64,000 bases of DNA from Pontibacter harenae (GTDB lineage Bacteria; Bacteroidota; Bacteroidia; Cytophagales; Hymenobacteraceae): NCBI RefSeq assembly GCF_020907245.1, contig NZ_JAJJWH010000005.1, positions 62,001-126,000 of the forward strand, in the 5' to 3' direction. Positions 26,928-36,800 of this stretch are shown here, piece by piece (positions within the stretch are counted from its first letter, which is position 1; the number at the start of each line of letters is the position of its first letter). The notes beneath the pieces were generated by a model. That model saw only the letters and a list, made by a program, of their open reading frames with translations. It ran no database searches and was not told where the DNA came from. Both the position numbers and the translations under genes were made by a program.

Positions 26928-27788
26928 TTAGTCGAGATGTTTTTTGATAAAATCCACGGCTAACCTATGAGCTTCTTCGGCGGCCTCTCGGTCGTAGTTT
27001 GGGTTACTTGGGTTGGCAAAGGCATGCACCGCATCATACATTTTTATAGTTACGTCTTTGCCTGCTTCCTGCATCTTCTGCTCAAACTCCTGCACTACTG
27101 CTGGTGTAATGGAGTTGTCCTGTGCAGCAAAAATACCTAACACGGGAGCTTTTAGCTTTTTAAGTCTTTCCACGTTCCGCTCGGGCATACCATAATAAAT
27201 GACAGCGGCCTCTGCCTTGTCACCTGCCAGTATTGCCGATTGCAGCGACCAGCCACCACCGAAGCACCAACCGATGGTCGCAATATCAGGGTCTTTACCT
27301 GCATGAGCAATGGCTCCGTTAATTATAGCCTGAGCTCTATCTTGGGTAACGCCTTGCATTATTTGGGCAGCATGTTCTCGCTCAGTAGCAACTTTTCCGT
27401 CGTAGAGGTCCAGTGCCAATACATTCACATTTCCCAGTTCTTTGTAAAGCCGTTCCGCCTCTTGCACGATGTAGTCATTCAGGCCCCACCACTCGTGTAT
27501 CACCAGCAGGTAATTATCTGTTTTCTTTGCAGCCTTTATTTCATAGGCCATGCCTGTTTTTCCGTCTGGTGTCTTAAAGCTGACCTTTTTCCCCATTTTG
27601 CTCTGCAACGTGAAGGGTAGCGGGTTTGCATGCTTGGCTTTAAAAGTCGGATCCGTTCCGAGCATGGCAAACAGGGTGGTCGCCTCGGTGCTGTCTGTAG
27701 CTGTTGGTTTTACGCAGCATGCCAGCTGTGCACGGGCAAAGCCGTTAACCAGCAGGCAGAGAGTAACAAGAAAAATACAATTCTTCAT
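26928..27788 (-). CDS. Exported dienelactone-hydrolase-family protein
   Basis: A 286-residue alpha/beta hydrolase with a signal peptide (residues 1-20, ending FARA). The dienelactone hydrolase triad is complete: Cys175 in GWCFGGG, Asp224 in AAQDNSI and His255 in YDAVHAF. The IHEWWGLNDY segment near residues 97-106 is also typical. Enzymes of this family often act as carboxylesterases rather than on dienelactone, and export makes an esterase role more likely. It is separated from the NYN gene upstream by 38 bases and may be co-transcribed with it. Confidence 0.88.
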   Translation of the reverse strand: MKNCIFLVTLCLLVNGFARAQLACCVKPTATDSTEATTLFAMLGTDPTFKAKHANPLPFTLQSKMGKKVSFKTPDGKTGMAYEIKAAKKTDNYLLVIHEWWGLNDYIVQEAERLYKELGNVNVLALDLYDGKVATEREHAAQIMQGVTQDRAQAIINGAIAHAGKDPDIATIGWCFGGGWSLQSAILAGDKAEAAVIYYGMPERNVERLKKLKAPVLGIFAAQDNSITPAVVQEFEQKMQEAGKDVTIKMYDAVHAFANPSNPNYDREAAEEAHRLAVDFIKKHLD

Positions 27789-27826
27789 ATAGCCTTATTA
27801 TATAATGATGAGAGCCTCATAACTGC

Positions 27827-28654
27827 TTACTCCTTAGTCGCTTTCTTTTCTAGTTTCTCTTTTTCAGGTTGCTTCTTGCGTCTTCTGCTAATTCGTTTCA
27901 CATATACAGCCGTAGAGCCTTTATCTCCTTCTTTTCGGATAGTAAAGCTTTCTTTGTGCGCTTTTATCAGTTGAATTAACTGGCTGTAGCCAAAAGTACG
28001 GGAGTCGAATGCTGGGTCTAACTGGCGAAGGCTGTTGCCCATAGCGCCCAAGTGCGCCCAGCCGTCTTCGCCAGCGGCCATGCTAAAGGCTTCTTTCAGT
28101 ATTGGCAACGGGTTTAGCTTTTGTTGTTCTTGTCCGTTACTGTTATCGCTTTCGCTTTCTTGCGTCTTGTCGGCTACGGCAACTTTACCATCATCTATCG
28201 TATCCACCAGGTTTTCTGTGTATATAAACACATTACAAGCGTTTACAAAAGGCTTCGGTGTTTTGCGTTGCCCTATACCCATCACAAAAATACCTGCCTC
28301 CCGAATGCGAGTGGCCAAACGGGTGTAGTCGCTGTCGGAGGAAACGATGCAGAAACCATCTACCAATTCGCTGTGCAGCAAGTCCATGGCATCTATGATC
28401 AAAGCAGAGTCGGTGGCGTTTTTACCTACAGTGTAGCGGAACTGCTGTATGGGCTGGATGGCGTGGTTGTTCAGGCACTCTTTCCAACCGTTCATCTGGG
28501 GAGTGGTCCAGTCGCCGTAAATACGACGAATAGTGGTGGCACCGTAGCGTCCTGCTTCGGCCATTAGTTTTATAATCAGGCTTGGTTGCGCATTGTCGCC
28601 ATCAATGAGCATAGCCATGCGCTGCTGTTTTTTATCTGGATAAGGGTTCTTCAT
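27827..28654 (-). CDS. NYN-domain protein with OST-HTH/LOTUS domain
   Basis: A 275-residue protein. The N-terminal NYN (PIN-like) nuclease domain shows the acidic residues in LIDGDNAQPS, KNATDSALIIDAMDLL and CIVSSDSDYTRLATRIREAG. The C-terminal part (about 175-260) is an OST-HTH/LOTUS domain (LKEAFSMA to TFGYSQLIQLI), followed by a very basic tail. The pairing suggests RNA binding and RNA cleavage, possibly in RNA turnover; the substrate is unknown. It reads away from the DUF1028 gene and toward the dienelactone hydrolase gene. Confidence 0.88.
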   Translation of the reverse strand: MKNPYPDKKQQRMAMLIDGDNAQPSLIIKLMAEAGRYGATTIRRIYGDWTTPQMNGWKECLNNHAIQPIQQFRYTVGKNATDSALIIDAMDLLHSELVDGFCIVSSDSDYTRLATRIREAGIFVMGIGQRKTPKPFVNACNVFIYTENLVDTIDDGKVAVADKTQESESDNSNGQEQQKLNPLPILKEAFSMAAGEDGWAHLGAMGNSLRQLDPAFDSRTFGYSQLIQLIKAHKESFTIRKEGDKGSTAVYVKRISRRRKKQPEKEKLEKKATKE

Positions 28655-28866
28655 GTAAGAAAGTTTTGCGGCTACTGAAAAAGCCAGCTTTAGGTTGTTA
28701 TGTACTCTTATACTTTAGTTTTAAGAGCAGGTTGTGGTTAGGGGCGCCAGAGCCATCAGGGGCTTGTTTACCAGGCGAATAATGTAACAAATAGTTTGCA
28801 GGTAGGGCTATCAGAATAAATTTCCTTATTTTTAGGGTACATCATTAACAATAGCAAACAAGCTAC

Positions 28867-29871
28867 ATGAAGAAACGTAATTCGGTACTTTATACAATAA
28901 TCATGATTTTTTTAGGAGCTTTGACTACGGCAAAGGCACAGGTTTACAAAGCAGAGGAGCCGCTGGCGCATACTTACTCTATCGTTGCCCGAGATGCAAA
29001 AACAGGCGAAATGGCCGTGGGCGTGCAAAGCCATTGGTTCTCGGTAGGTACGGCTGTGCCTTGGGCTGAGGCTGGTGTAGGCGTGGTAGCTACACAATCT
29101 TTTACAAATAAATCGTTTGGCCCCAGAGGGTTAGAGTTGCTAAAAGAAGGTAAAACTCCTGAAGAAGCGCTGGCTATACTTTTAGCTGACGACGAAGGTC
29201 GTGAAGTGCGGCAGGTGGCGATATTGGATGTGCAGGGCAGAGTAGCCACTCACACAGGCAAGCAATGTATACGTTATGCGGGGCATATCACAGGCAAAGA
29301 TTTTTCGGTGCAGGCCAACATGATGCTTTCCGACAAAGTATGGCCTGCCATGGCGAAGGCTTTTGAGCAGAATGCCAACAAGCCGCTGGCCGAGCGTGTG
29401 CTACTAGCCATGCAGGCAGCCGAGCGTGAAGGCGGCGACATCAGAGGTAGGCAATCGGCGGCATTGGTAGTTGTGCCAGGTAAATCTACAGGTAAGCCTT
29501 GGGACGACAGAACAATTGACCTACGCGTAGATGACCACGAACTGCCGCTTGACGAACTTGCCCGCCTGCTGAAAGTTTACCGCGCTTACGAACACATGAA
29601 CAACGGCGATTTAGCAGTAGAAAAAGGACAGATGCAGCAGGCAATGCAGGAATATGGCAAAGCGGAGGAAATGTTCCCGAACAACCTCGAAATGAAATAC
29701 TGGCATGCTATTACACTGGCTAACAACGGTAACATAACCGAAGCTACAAAACTACTTGGTGAAGTGTACAAGAAAGACAAGAACTGGAAAGAACTGACAT
29801 CACGTTTGCCAGAAGTTGGTTTGCTCATGCTCAAGCCACAGGATTTGGAACGTGTGCTGCGTATAAAGTAG
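28867..29871 (+). CDS. Exported DUF1028-family protein with TPR-like tail
   Basis: A 334-residue protein. A signal peptide (residues 1-24) is followed by a DUF1028 domain, recognised from HTYSIVARDAKTGEMAVGVQSHWF, GVGVVATQSFTN and the GNxM-like QANMMLSDKVW. The domain has an Ntn-hydrolase-like fold in known members, but its reaction is unclear. The last 100 residues (AVEKGQMQQAMQEYGKAEEM and what follows) look like two TPR helices rather than the peptidoglycan-binding tail seen in some relatives. Probably periplasmic. A terminator lies just downstream. Confidence 0.87.
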   Translation: MKKRNSVLYTIIMIFLGALTTAKAQVYKAEEPLAHTYSIVARDAKTGEMAVGVQSHWFSVGTAVPWAEAGVGVVATQSFTNKSFGPRGLELLKEGKTPEEALAILLADDEGREVRQVAILDVQGRVATHTGKQCIRYAGHITGKDFSVQANMMLSDKVWPAMAKAFEQNANKPLAERVLLAMQAAEREGGDIRGRQSAALVVVPGKSTGKPWDDRTIDLRVDDHELPLDELARLLKVYRAYEHMNNGDLAVEKGQMQQAMQEYGKAEEMFPNNLEMKYWHAITLANNGNITEATKLLGEVYKKDKNWKELTSRLPEVGLLMLKPQDLERVLRIK

Positions 29872-29906
29872 CAAAAGCTTTTATAAGTTGAAAGCATTGA
29901 TCGCAG

Positions 29907-29944
29907 CGGCTATACTTGTACTACAGGTATAGCCGTTTTTTTTT
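29907..29944 (+). terminator. Terminator after the DUF1028 gene
   Basis: A 9-bp perfect stem (29907-29915 with 29927-29935), an 11-base loop and nine T residues. Confidence 0.85.
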
Positions 29945-29974
29945 GTTTAGCTGGCAAAACTGATGTTAGCTTTG
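29943..29974 (+). promoter_or_regulatory. Promoter of the TonB-tail protein gene
   Basis: TTG (29943-29945), a 21-base spacer and an exact TAGCTTTG -7 box (29967-29974). The -33 element begins inside the T-tract of the preceding terminator. Leader of about 36 bases before the ATG at 30017. Confidence 0.6.
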
Positions 29975-30016
29975 CTTGATGAAGCGTGACTTTGGTGAAG
30001 TAAACAACTAATTTCA

Positions 30017-30835
30017 ATGTACATGAAAACACTTGTAACTATTTTATTTGCCCTGGTTCTTCCGTTCGCAGCTTCAGCGACTGCTCAGGTGGGAGATAGG
30101 ATTATCTGGAAAGGTGACACGTTGATGCTTTATTCCAATCCGCTTGAGTTACGGCAGGATATTGGCTCTTTGAGGCCCGTACTGTTCGCTAACAGAGAAG
30201 CAGGAATGAGTACTGGTTGTTGGCGCGGTTACGTAGCAGAGTGGAAAATTATCGATGACGAGCTCTTTCTGACTAACATCTATAGTTGCAATTACCATGA
30301 AGACAAAGTTAAAGCAGATTTACAAAAGGTTTTTGGGCCTGAATATGTAAATGGCAAAGTTAAGGCCACATGGGTAACAGGCGAACTGCTGATTCCGAAG
30401 GGCAAGCTTATTCATTATGTGCACAGTGGCTATGGTTCATTTTATGAAAAAGAACTCGTCCTGACTTTTAAAAATGGGCAGCTAACGGATCAACAAGAAT
30501 ATGATAATTCTAGATCGCATAAGTCAGTTTACAGCCAAAATGAAGACAGCCTGCAAAGCTTTATTTACAGCAACATTAACTGGGCGAAGCTGCTAATGCA
30601 GAAAAGCGACGATGTTCGAGTGATTGTCTCTTTTCAAACAGGTGATAAACCGCAGCCTAGCAATTTGAAAATCGTTCGTAAATCCGCTAATGAGGCGTTC
30701 AATCAAGAAGCCCTACGTGTGGTAAAAATGCTTCCTGATTGGGATGTGTACTACAGGCGAGGCGAAGTCGTGTCTGTGCCCTGGATCATGCCTATCATCT
30801 TTAGTGCTGAAAATAAGGCAAAATATGGCCGCTAG
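30017..30835 (+). CDS. Exported protein with TonB-C-terminal-like domain
   Basis: A 272-residue protein with a signal peptide (ending ASATAQ). The middle is not recognised. The C-terminal 80 residues (VIVSFQTGDKPQPSNLKIVRKS, NQEALRVVKMLPDW and SVPWIMPIIF) follow the pattern of the TonB C-terminal domain that contacts outer-membrane receptors. However, the proline-rich spacer and N-terminal membrane anchor of true TonB proteins are absent. Such TonB-tail proteins are common in Bacteroidota, and their role is unknown. Confidence 0.7.
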   Translation: MYMKTLVTILFALVLPFAASATAQVGDRIIWKGDTLMLYSNPLELRQDIGSLRPVLFANREAGMSTGCWRGYVAEWKIIDDELFLTNIYSCNYHEDKVKADLQKVFGPEYVNGKVKATWVTGELLIPKGKLIHYVHSGYGSFYEKELVLTFKNGQLTDQQEYDNSRSHKSVYSQNEDSLQSFIYSNINWAKLLMQKSDDVRVIVSFQTGDKPQPSNLKIVRKSANEAFNQEALRVVKMLPDWDVYYRRGEVVSVPWIMPIIFSAENKAKYGR

Positions 30836-30935
30836 GTGTACTATGTATGGCTTAGTAACCGAGATTTGTCTAATTCCTCGCAACGATTTAGTATCTTAAG
30901 GCTCCAAACTAAAATCTAATCTATTTCACCCTTTT

Positions 30936-32336
30936 ATGTTACTGAAAAACAGCTTACGCAACATAATGGCAGGGGTGGCCATGTTAGCTGCTGTGCCTGC
31001 TATGGCGCAGCAAAACTACGCTTCCGATTCTGCTACTATCCGAAAAATTTACAATAATGCCTTAACCAGTACCAAGAGCTACGAAGACCTGCGTTACCTT
31101 ACCAAAAAGATAGGTGCACGCTTAAGCGGGTCTCCACAAGCCGCTGCTGCTGTGGAGTGGAGCCGCCAGCTAATGGAGGAAATGAACCTGGACCGTGTGT
31201 ATCTACAGGAAGTGATGGTGCCGCATTGGGTTCGAGGTGACAAAGAAATCGGCCGTATTTATAACTCAAAACAAGTCGGTTCCTTAGATGTGAACATTGC
31301 TGCTTTGGGTGGTTCTGTGGGCACAGGCGAGCAAGGTTTAAGTGCGGAGGTAGTAGAAGTGAAAAGCTTCGAAGAGTTGGAGAAGCTTGGTAAGAAAAAC
31401 GTGAAAGGCAAAATCGTTTTCTTTAACCGCCCATTCGATAATACCGAGATTGTGACGATGAGAGCTTACGGTGGTGCTGTAGACCAACGTGGCGGCGGCC
31501 CTGTGGCAGCGGCCAAGCTTGGTGCAGTAGGTGTGCTGGTGCGCTCCATGACAAACGACATACAGGATGTGCCGCACACAGGTGGCACACGCTATGCCGA
31601 TGGTGTAGAGAAAATACCAGCCGCTGCTATCAGCACAAAGGGAGCAGAGCAACTGAGCAGCCTTCTGAAGAACGATCCTAACCTGAAGTTCCACATGCGG
31701 ATGACGAGCGAAACGCTTCCTGATGTGCTTTCCTATAACGTGATTGGAGAAATAAGGGGAACTGAGAAGCCCGATGAAATCATCGTAGTAGGTGGCCATC
31801 TAGATTCCTGGGATATTGGCGAGGGCGCACACGACGATGGTACAGGCGTTATGCAGTCGATTGAGGTGCTACGTCTGTTCAAGGATTTGGGAATCAAGCC
31901 TAAGCGTACGATCCGTGCCGTAATGTTTATGAACGAGGAAAACGGTACACGTGGTGGTCGTAAGTATGCAGAAGAGGCGAAGGCAAAAGGTGAGAAGCAC
32001 GTGGCGGCTATTGAGTCGGATGAAGGAGGTTTCACTCCAAGAGGATTTGGCTTAACAGGTAATGAGGCGCAGTATGCAAAACTTTTGACTTGGAAACCAT
32101 TACTGGCTCCTTACGGTCTGCACGACTTGGAGAAAGGCGGCGGCGGTGCCGACATTAATCCATTGAAAGGACAAGGTTCTGTTGCCCTCATCGGCTATCT
32201 GCCAGACTCACAACGTTATTTCGACTATCACCACACGGAGATTGATGTTTTCGAAAACGTAAATCGCCGTGAAATGCAATTGGGTGCCGCTTCTATGGCC
32301 TCTCTTGTTTACCTTATCTCGCAGTACGGATTGTAA
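30936..32336 (+). CDS. Exported M28-family metallopeptidase (carboxypeptidase Q-like)
   Basis: A 466-residue peptidase with a signal peptide ending AVPAMAQ. A PA-type insert (about 130-240) is followed by the M28 core with GGHLDSWDIG, AHDDGTGV, NEENGTRGG, AIESDEGG and HHTEIDVF, giving all five metal-binding positions. The arrangement matches carboxypeptidase Q/PGCP-type dipeptidases, which act on exported dipeptides. It is distinct in sequence from the M28 protein encoded at 25.4-26.7 kb. A very strong terminator lies beyond its end. Confidence 0.92.
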   Translation: MLLKNSLRNIMAGVAMLAAVPAMAQQNYASDSATIRKIYNNALTSTKSYEDLRYLTKKIGARLSGSPQAAAAVEWSRQLMEEMNLDRVYLQEVMVPHWVRGDKEIGRIYNSKQVGSLDVNIAALGGSVGTGEQGLSAEVVEVKSFEELEKLGKKNVKGKIVFFNRPFDNTEIVTMRAYGGAVDQRGGGPVAAAKLGAVGVLVRSMTNDIQDVPHTGGTRYADGVEKIPAAAISTKGAEQLSSLLKNDPNLKFHMRMTSETLPDVLSYNVIGEIRGTEKPDEIIVVGGHLDSWDIGEGAHDDGTGVMQSIEVLRLFKDLGIKPKRTIRAVMFMNEENGTRGGRKYAEEAKAKGEKHVAAIESDEGGFTPRGFGLTGNEAQYAKLLTWKPLLAPYGLHDLEKGGGGADINPLKGQGSVALIGYLPDSQRYFDYHHTEIDVFENVNRREMQLGAASMASLVYLISQYGL

Positions 32337-32340
32337 AATT

Positions 32341-32394
32341 GAGGAATTGGAAGATTTGAAAATTTGAAGATGTGAGAATAAGTAAAACTCTCAC
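32341..32394. repeat. Short word-type repeat after the M28 gene
   Basis: Tandem-like words (GGAATTGGAAGATTTG, AAAATTTGAAGATG) are followed by the small inverted pair GTGAGA (32372-32377) and TCTCAC (32389-32394). It is weaker than the other word-built elements in this window. Confidence 0.4.
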
Positions 32395-32395
32395 G

Positions 32396-32445
32396 CCTAT
32401 AAAAGAAAGGCCGCTGTAGCAATACAGCGGCCTTTCTTTTATAGG
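32396..32445. terminator. Perfect 23-bp bidirectional terminator
   Basis: Arms 32396-32418 and 32423-32445 are exact complements around a GCAA loop. It lies between the convergent M28 and QueA genes; runs of A and T inside the arms serve both directions. Confidence 0.9.
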
Positions 32446-32505
32446 GCTCGTAGTGCCTTCCATACCTGCGAGCGTGTGGCATGTAATGATCCGATAGTAA
32501 TTTTA

Positions 32506-33717
32506 CTACGGCAGCAGCAAAGAGCTATCGCCATAGCTTAGGAAGCGGTAATCGTTTTCCAGGGCGTGCTGGTATACTTTGCGCCAGTTGTCGCCGATCA
32601 GGGCTGAAACTAGCAGCAGTAGCGTGCTCTCTGGTTGGTGGAAATTCGTGACCAAACCATCGCACATCCTGAAGGTATATCCAGGCGCGATGATGATTTG
32701 CGTGCTGGCATGCAGGTGCTCTGTTCCCTGCTGCTGCATGTATTGTAGCAAAGCCTCTAAAGCAACTTCAGAAGTTGGAGGGTTCGATGTTTCGTAGGCC
32801 TGCCATTGCGTTACGTGGAGTTCCTGTAAGGGCAGATTTGGCTGTTCAGATACTTTCACACCTAACCAATAAATACTTTCTAAGCTGCGCATGCTGGTGG
32901 TGCCTACAGGTATGATAGGTTCACCCTGCTGCTTTAGCAGCCTTTCGAGTACAGCCTTGGTGATGTACAGTTGCTCGGCGTGCATTTCGTGCGCCTCCAT
33001 CACCTCCGCCTTCACTGGCCTGAAAGTGCCAGCGCCCACGTGCAGTGTTAGGTAAGCGGTTTCTATCCTTTGCTCCTGAAGCTTCGCCATGACGCGGTCT
33101 GTAAAATGCAGTCCTGCGGTAGGGGCGGCCACAGCGCCTTTTTGGTTAGCGTAAATGGTTTGGTATCGAGTTAAGTCGTCGGGGGTGAGGTCGCGGTTGA
33201 AGTAGGGTGGCAGCGGCAGTTTTCCGCATTGTTCCAGAACCTCCGCAAAAGTTAGCTCGGCAGGTTCCCAGGTAAAATGTATAAGGAAATGCCCATCTTG
33301 CTGTGCCTCGCGTTCGGCTGTTAGTTTGCCGCCCTCAAAATTTAAGTGCAACACACCTGATTTCCAACGTTTATTATTACCTACCAAGCACTTCCAGGTG
33401 CAACTGCTAGTTTGCTGCATAGCCAGCTGTACCTCGCGGTGCGGCTTTACTGGTTCCAGGCAAAATATCTCTACAATTCCACCTGTTTCTTTCTGGAACA
33501 GCAGCCTTGCCTGCACCACTTTGGTGTCGTTAAAAAAGAGCAAGGTCTGAGGCGGCAGCAATTGTGGCAGCTGTGTAAAGGTGTGGTCAGCGATCTGGCC
33601 CTGGCGGTAGTGCAGCAGCTTCGACTGGTCGCGCTCGGGCAGCGGAAATTTGGCAATACGGTCGTCTGGCAGCTCGTACACAAAATCTTTTATAGCCAGT
33701 TTTTTTGGGTCGGTCAT
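32506..33717 (-). CDS. queA: S-adenosylmethionine:tRNA ribosyltransferase-isomerase, long form
   Basis: Transfers and isomerises the ribosyl group of SAM to preQ1-tRNA, making epoxyqueuosine. The 403 residues (ATG at 33717; a TTG one codon earlier is less likely) show FVYELPDDRIAKFPL, FFNDTKVVQARL, GAVAAPTAGLHFT, LHVGAGTFRPV, VGTTSMRSLE and VTNFHQPESTLL, all QueA motifs. It is about 50 residues longer than the classical 340-350-residue enzyme, with extra sequence around residues 285-330. I recall a longer QueA-like paralogue being common in Bacteroidota, so whether this is the true QueA or that paralogue is uncertain. Tgt of the same pathway is at 9-10 kb. Confidence 0.85.
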   Translation of the reverse strand: MTDPKKLAIKDFVYELPDDRIAKFPLPERDQSKLLHYRQGQIADHTFTQLPQLLPPQTLLFFNDTKVVQARLLFQKETGGIVEIFCLEPVKPHREVQLAMQQTSSCTWKCLVGNNKRWKSGVLHLNFEGGKLTAEREAQQDGHFLIHFTWEPAELTFAEVLEQCGKLPLPPYFNRDLTPDDLTRYQTIYANQKGAVAAPTAGLHFTDRVMAKLQEQRIETAYLTLHVGAGTFRPVKAEVMEAHEMHAEQLYITKAVLERLLKQQGEPIIPVGTTSMRSLESIYWLGVKVSEQPNLPLQELHVTQWQAYETSNPPTSEVALEALLQYMQQQGTEHLHASTQIIIAPGYTFRMCDGLVTNFHQPESTLLLLVSALIGDNWRKVYQHALENDYRFLSYGDSSLLLP

Positions 33718-33741
33718 CAATGCGGGAATCTAGTACTGCTG

Positions 33742-33749
33742 CAAAGGTA
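33742..33749 (-). promoter_or_regulatory. -7 box of the queA promoter
   Basis: The minus strand carries an exact TACCTTTG, placing the transcription start about 20 bases before the ATG. No TTG is found at a fitting distance. Confidence 0.45.
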
Positions 33750-33831
33750 CAGACTTCTTCTCTTTTAGAGCTACTATCGTTCCATCATCTGGTCCTTATT
33801 CCACTGCTTTTAAGAGTTATAGTTGCCCGCT

Positions 33832-36800
33832 TTACCTTATAATCAGCACTGTTCCTGAGATAGGTTTCTCGTCTATGCCGAGGTCAATCATATAATAGTA
33901 AGCTGCTACAGGTAGTTCTTTTCCGTTGTGCAGACCGTTCCAAGGTTCTTTGTATCCCTTAGATTCAAAAATGCTGGCTCCCCAACGTGTAAATATTTTC
34001 ACAGTACAGTTAGGGTACTGCTCAATGTTCTTAATCTCCCATACATCGTTAATATGATCATGATTAGGCGTGATGGCGTTAGGAGAAACAATGCGCTGTA
34101 ATACAGTTATCGTTACTTCATCTGTAAAGCTACAGCCTGCCTCCGTAACTACGGTTACAGTATAGGTCGTCGTTTCTTTAGGCTTGGCAACAGGGTTGGG
34201 TATAGTTGGGTCTGATAAACTTGCCTCAGGAGCCCAGTGGTAAGATACGCCACCTGTTGCGGTTAGCTTGTATTGGTTGCCCAGCAGTATTAAAGCATCT
34301 TCCCCTGCGTTTGCCGATGTTTGTTCTACACTGGCTGTAACTTTAGCTCTGGAAGAACTGGCACACCCTAGTTTATTTACCACTTGTGCATAAAAATCGG
34401 TAGTAGTTGCTAGTGGGTTTGTTTCCAAGGTAGTGCCTCTGTGTATCAGGTTGCCCCCTGAAGGCTGGTCGTACCACTCTACCGTCGCATCGGTAGGAAA
34501 GGCAGTAGCTACTAAAGATGCAGGCTGACCTGGGCAGGTTAACACGTTTAGTGCTTTCGGTGGATCTGGTACAGCTTCTACCACTACCTTCGCAGCCACA
34601 CTTTCGTGCTGCTGGCAAGGGGCAGAAATAACTGTTCTTCTGAACCAGGTGGTGCGGTCGAGCGGGCCTGCAGTGTATGTAGCAGCTGTGTTATTGCCTG
34701 CAGCGGGTGAAAAGCCAGCGATGGCGCTGGTGGTGCTAGATTCCCACAAATAAGCATATATGCCGTTGCCTCCCGTTGGCACAGAACCATTTAAGGTAGC
34801 AGGCCTTTCTCCTCTACAAATAATTTGTGGGCTGCTGATAGTATTGTTTGCTAAGGGTAGATTAACTGTTACTTTAACGATGTTGCTCTCAGACACCATA
34901 CATGGGCTGGAGAAAGTTTTCCTTCTGTACCAGGTAGTGGCAGACATGCGTTCAGGCTGGTAGTCTTGCTTGTTGTTCAGGCCAGGAGCAGGCTTATAGG
35001 TTAAGTTGTCTGTGCTGTACTCCCAGGTATAAGTATACTGGTTACTACCTCCTACAGGTTGTTCGCCTTTAAGTAAAGCAGGTGCTGCGTTTAGGCAAAC
35101 CACTTGGTCGGAGCCAACTTTGTTATTTGTAATGATAGGGAGTACTGTAACTTTAACAGGATCGGAAAAATGGAAGTTGTTGGAGCAGTTACTGGCAATA
35201 GCTTTCCTTCGGAACCAGGACGTATTGGAAACGGAAGTTGGAGTGTACTCTTTCTGGTTGTTTATGCCTGGGGCGGCAGTAAAACCATTCTGTCCATTTG
35301 TTGTACTCACCTCCCAAAGGTAGGTAAATGAGCCTTTGCCTCCTGTTGGTTGGGTTCCCGTAAGTTTGGTGGCTGGTGCGCCCATACAAATTATCTGTTC
35401 CGATGAAATTGCGTTACTAGCAATCTTCTCACTTTTAACTTTTACCTCTACCGTTTGGGAAACAGTGGTGCTGTCGTCACAGGTAACAGTCGTGACCAGA
35501 AGATCAATTTTAAAGGAAGGCTGTTGCAGTGCATTACAATCAACTAGCCAGTTGAAGGAAGATTTGACCTGTCCTACGCCTCTTTGTATGGGAAATGAAA
35601 TTTGTTGTGTGTTCAAATCAAAGTTAAGTCCTCTTGCTGAAACAAAGATGCTGTCATTGTCTGGATCCGCCCCAAACACATCAAACTGTAGCAAATCGCC
35701 TACTTCTACTTCAAACACTCTCCTGGCCGTTGACAAAGACATATGAGGGGGCTTGTCAGGTACAGGTTCAATCATAAAACCAATCCGTACTGAATCCTGC
35801 TGTGGCAAACCACAGCCATCGTCTCCGTTATCGCTTGCAATCAAATCCATATAATAAACTTTGCCCTGCGTATCGAAACAATTATCGAAGCAGAGGGAGG
35901 CTCTAAGTGAATCTGTGCCAGGACCATTGTTTACGATGCCGCTGGATTGACCCGAAACAGTAAAATATGTCTCAGTGAAATTGACGGGTTTGGCTGTGAA
36001 CTTTAGCGGTTCTGCTCTATCGGCATCTGTATAAGTAATTGTTATGCAGCGCGGGTCTGCTTGCTTTATGCGGATTACCTCCCCAACATAATAGTTACCA
36101 GGAGTGTTTTTTGTTTTGGCAAGAATGACTGGTCTATAGTTGCTCGGGCATTCTTTTACCAGCAACTGAAATTCTCTTCGCACTTCCCCAATCTTCACGC
36201 CTTTTCTGAATTCCTGTGTGCGCACAGCAAATACATAAAGCCCTTTGTTGGTGGGCCTAACTGTGAGCATACCAGTTGTTCTGTTAATATTTAGTCCTGG
36301 TTCGCCTGCTATTTGGTTTTCCTGATTGTAGCCCGATAACCACCTAACTGTAGGGTAAGGAGCAGGCGAGGCAACAGGGTTAACCAGTGTTTCGGTGCTA
36401 TAGCCGTTTATGGGCGTTGTTAAGTCATATACCAGTGAGTCACCGTCAGTGTCTAATGTTTTAAAGTTGTAGTAGAACAACTCACCCTGGCAGGCATAAT
36501 CTGTTATAGGAGGGGAAAGGTTTGGGGTGGAATTTACAAAAGGTGTGTTGTTTTTGATAACAGCAGGAAATTCCATATAAAATGTCTGCCCTGCAGCACC
36601 AGGTTCTACAATATTGATAGCAGTGTTGTTACGGCAGCATCTTTCCCACACCACATAGTAGCCTTGGGGAGAGTTAAATATAGCAGGATCTAAAAAGATG
36701 TCTTTATAATAAAGCATTCTGCTAGTCTTCAAATCATTTGTCGTACAGGCAATGTTTGTATAGTTCAGCCGCTCCTGTCGTATTAGCGGAATGAAGAAGT

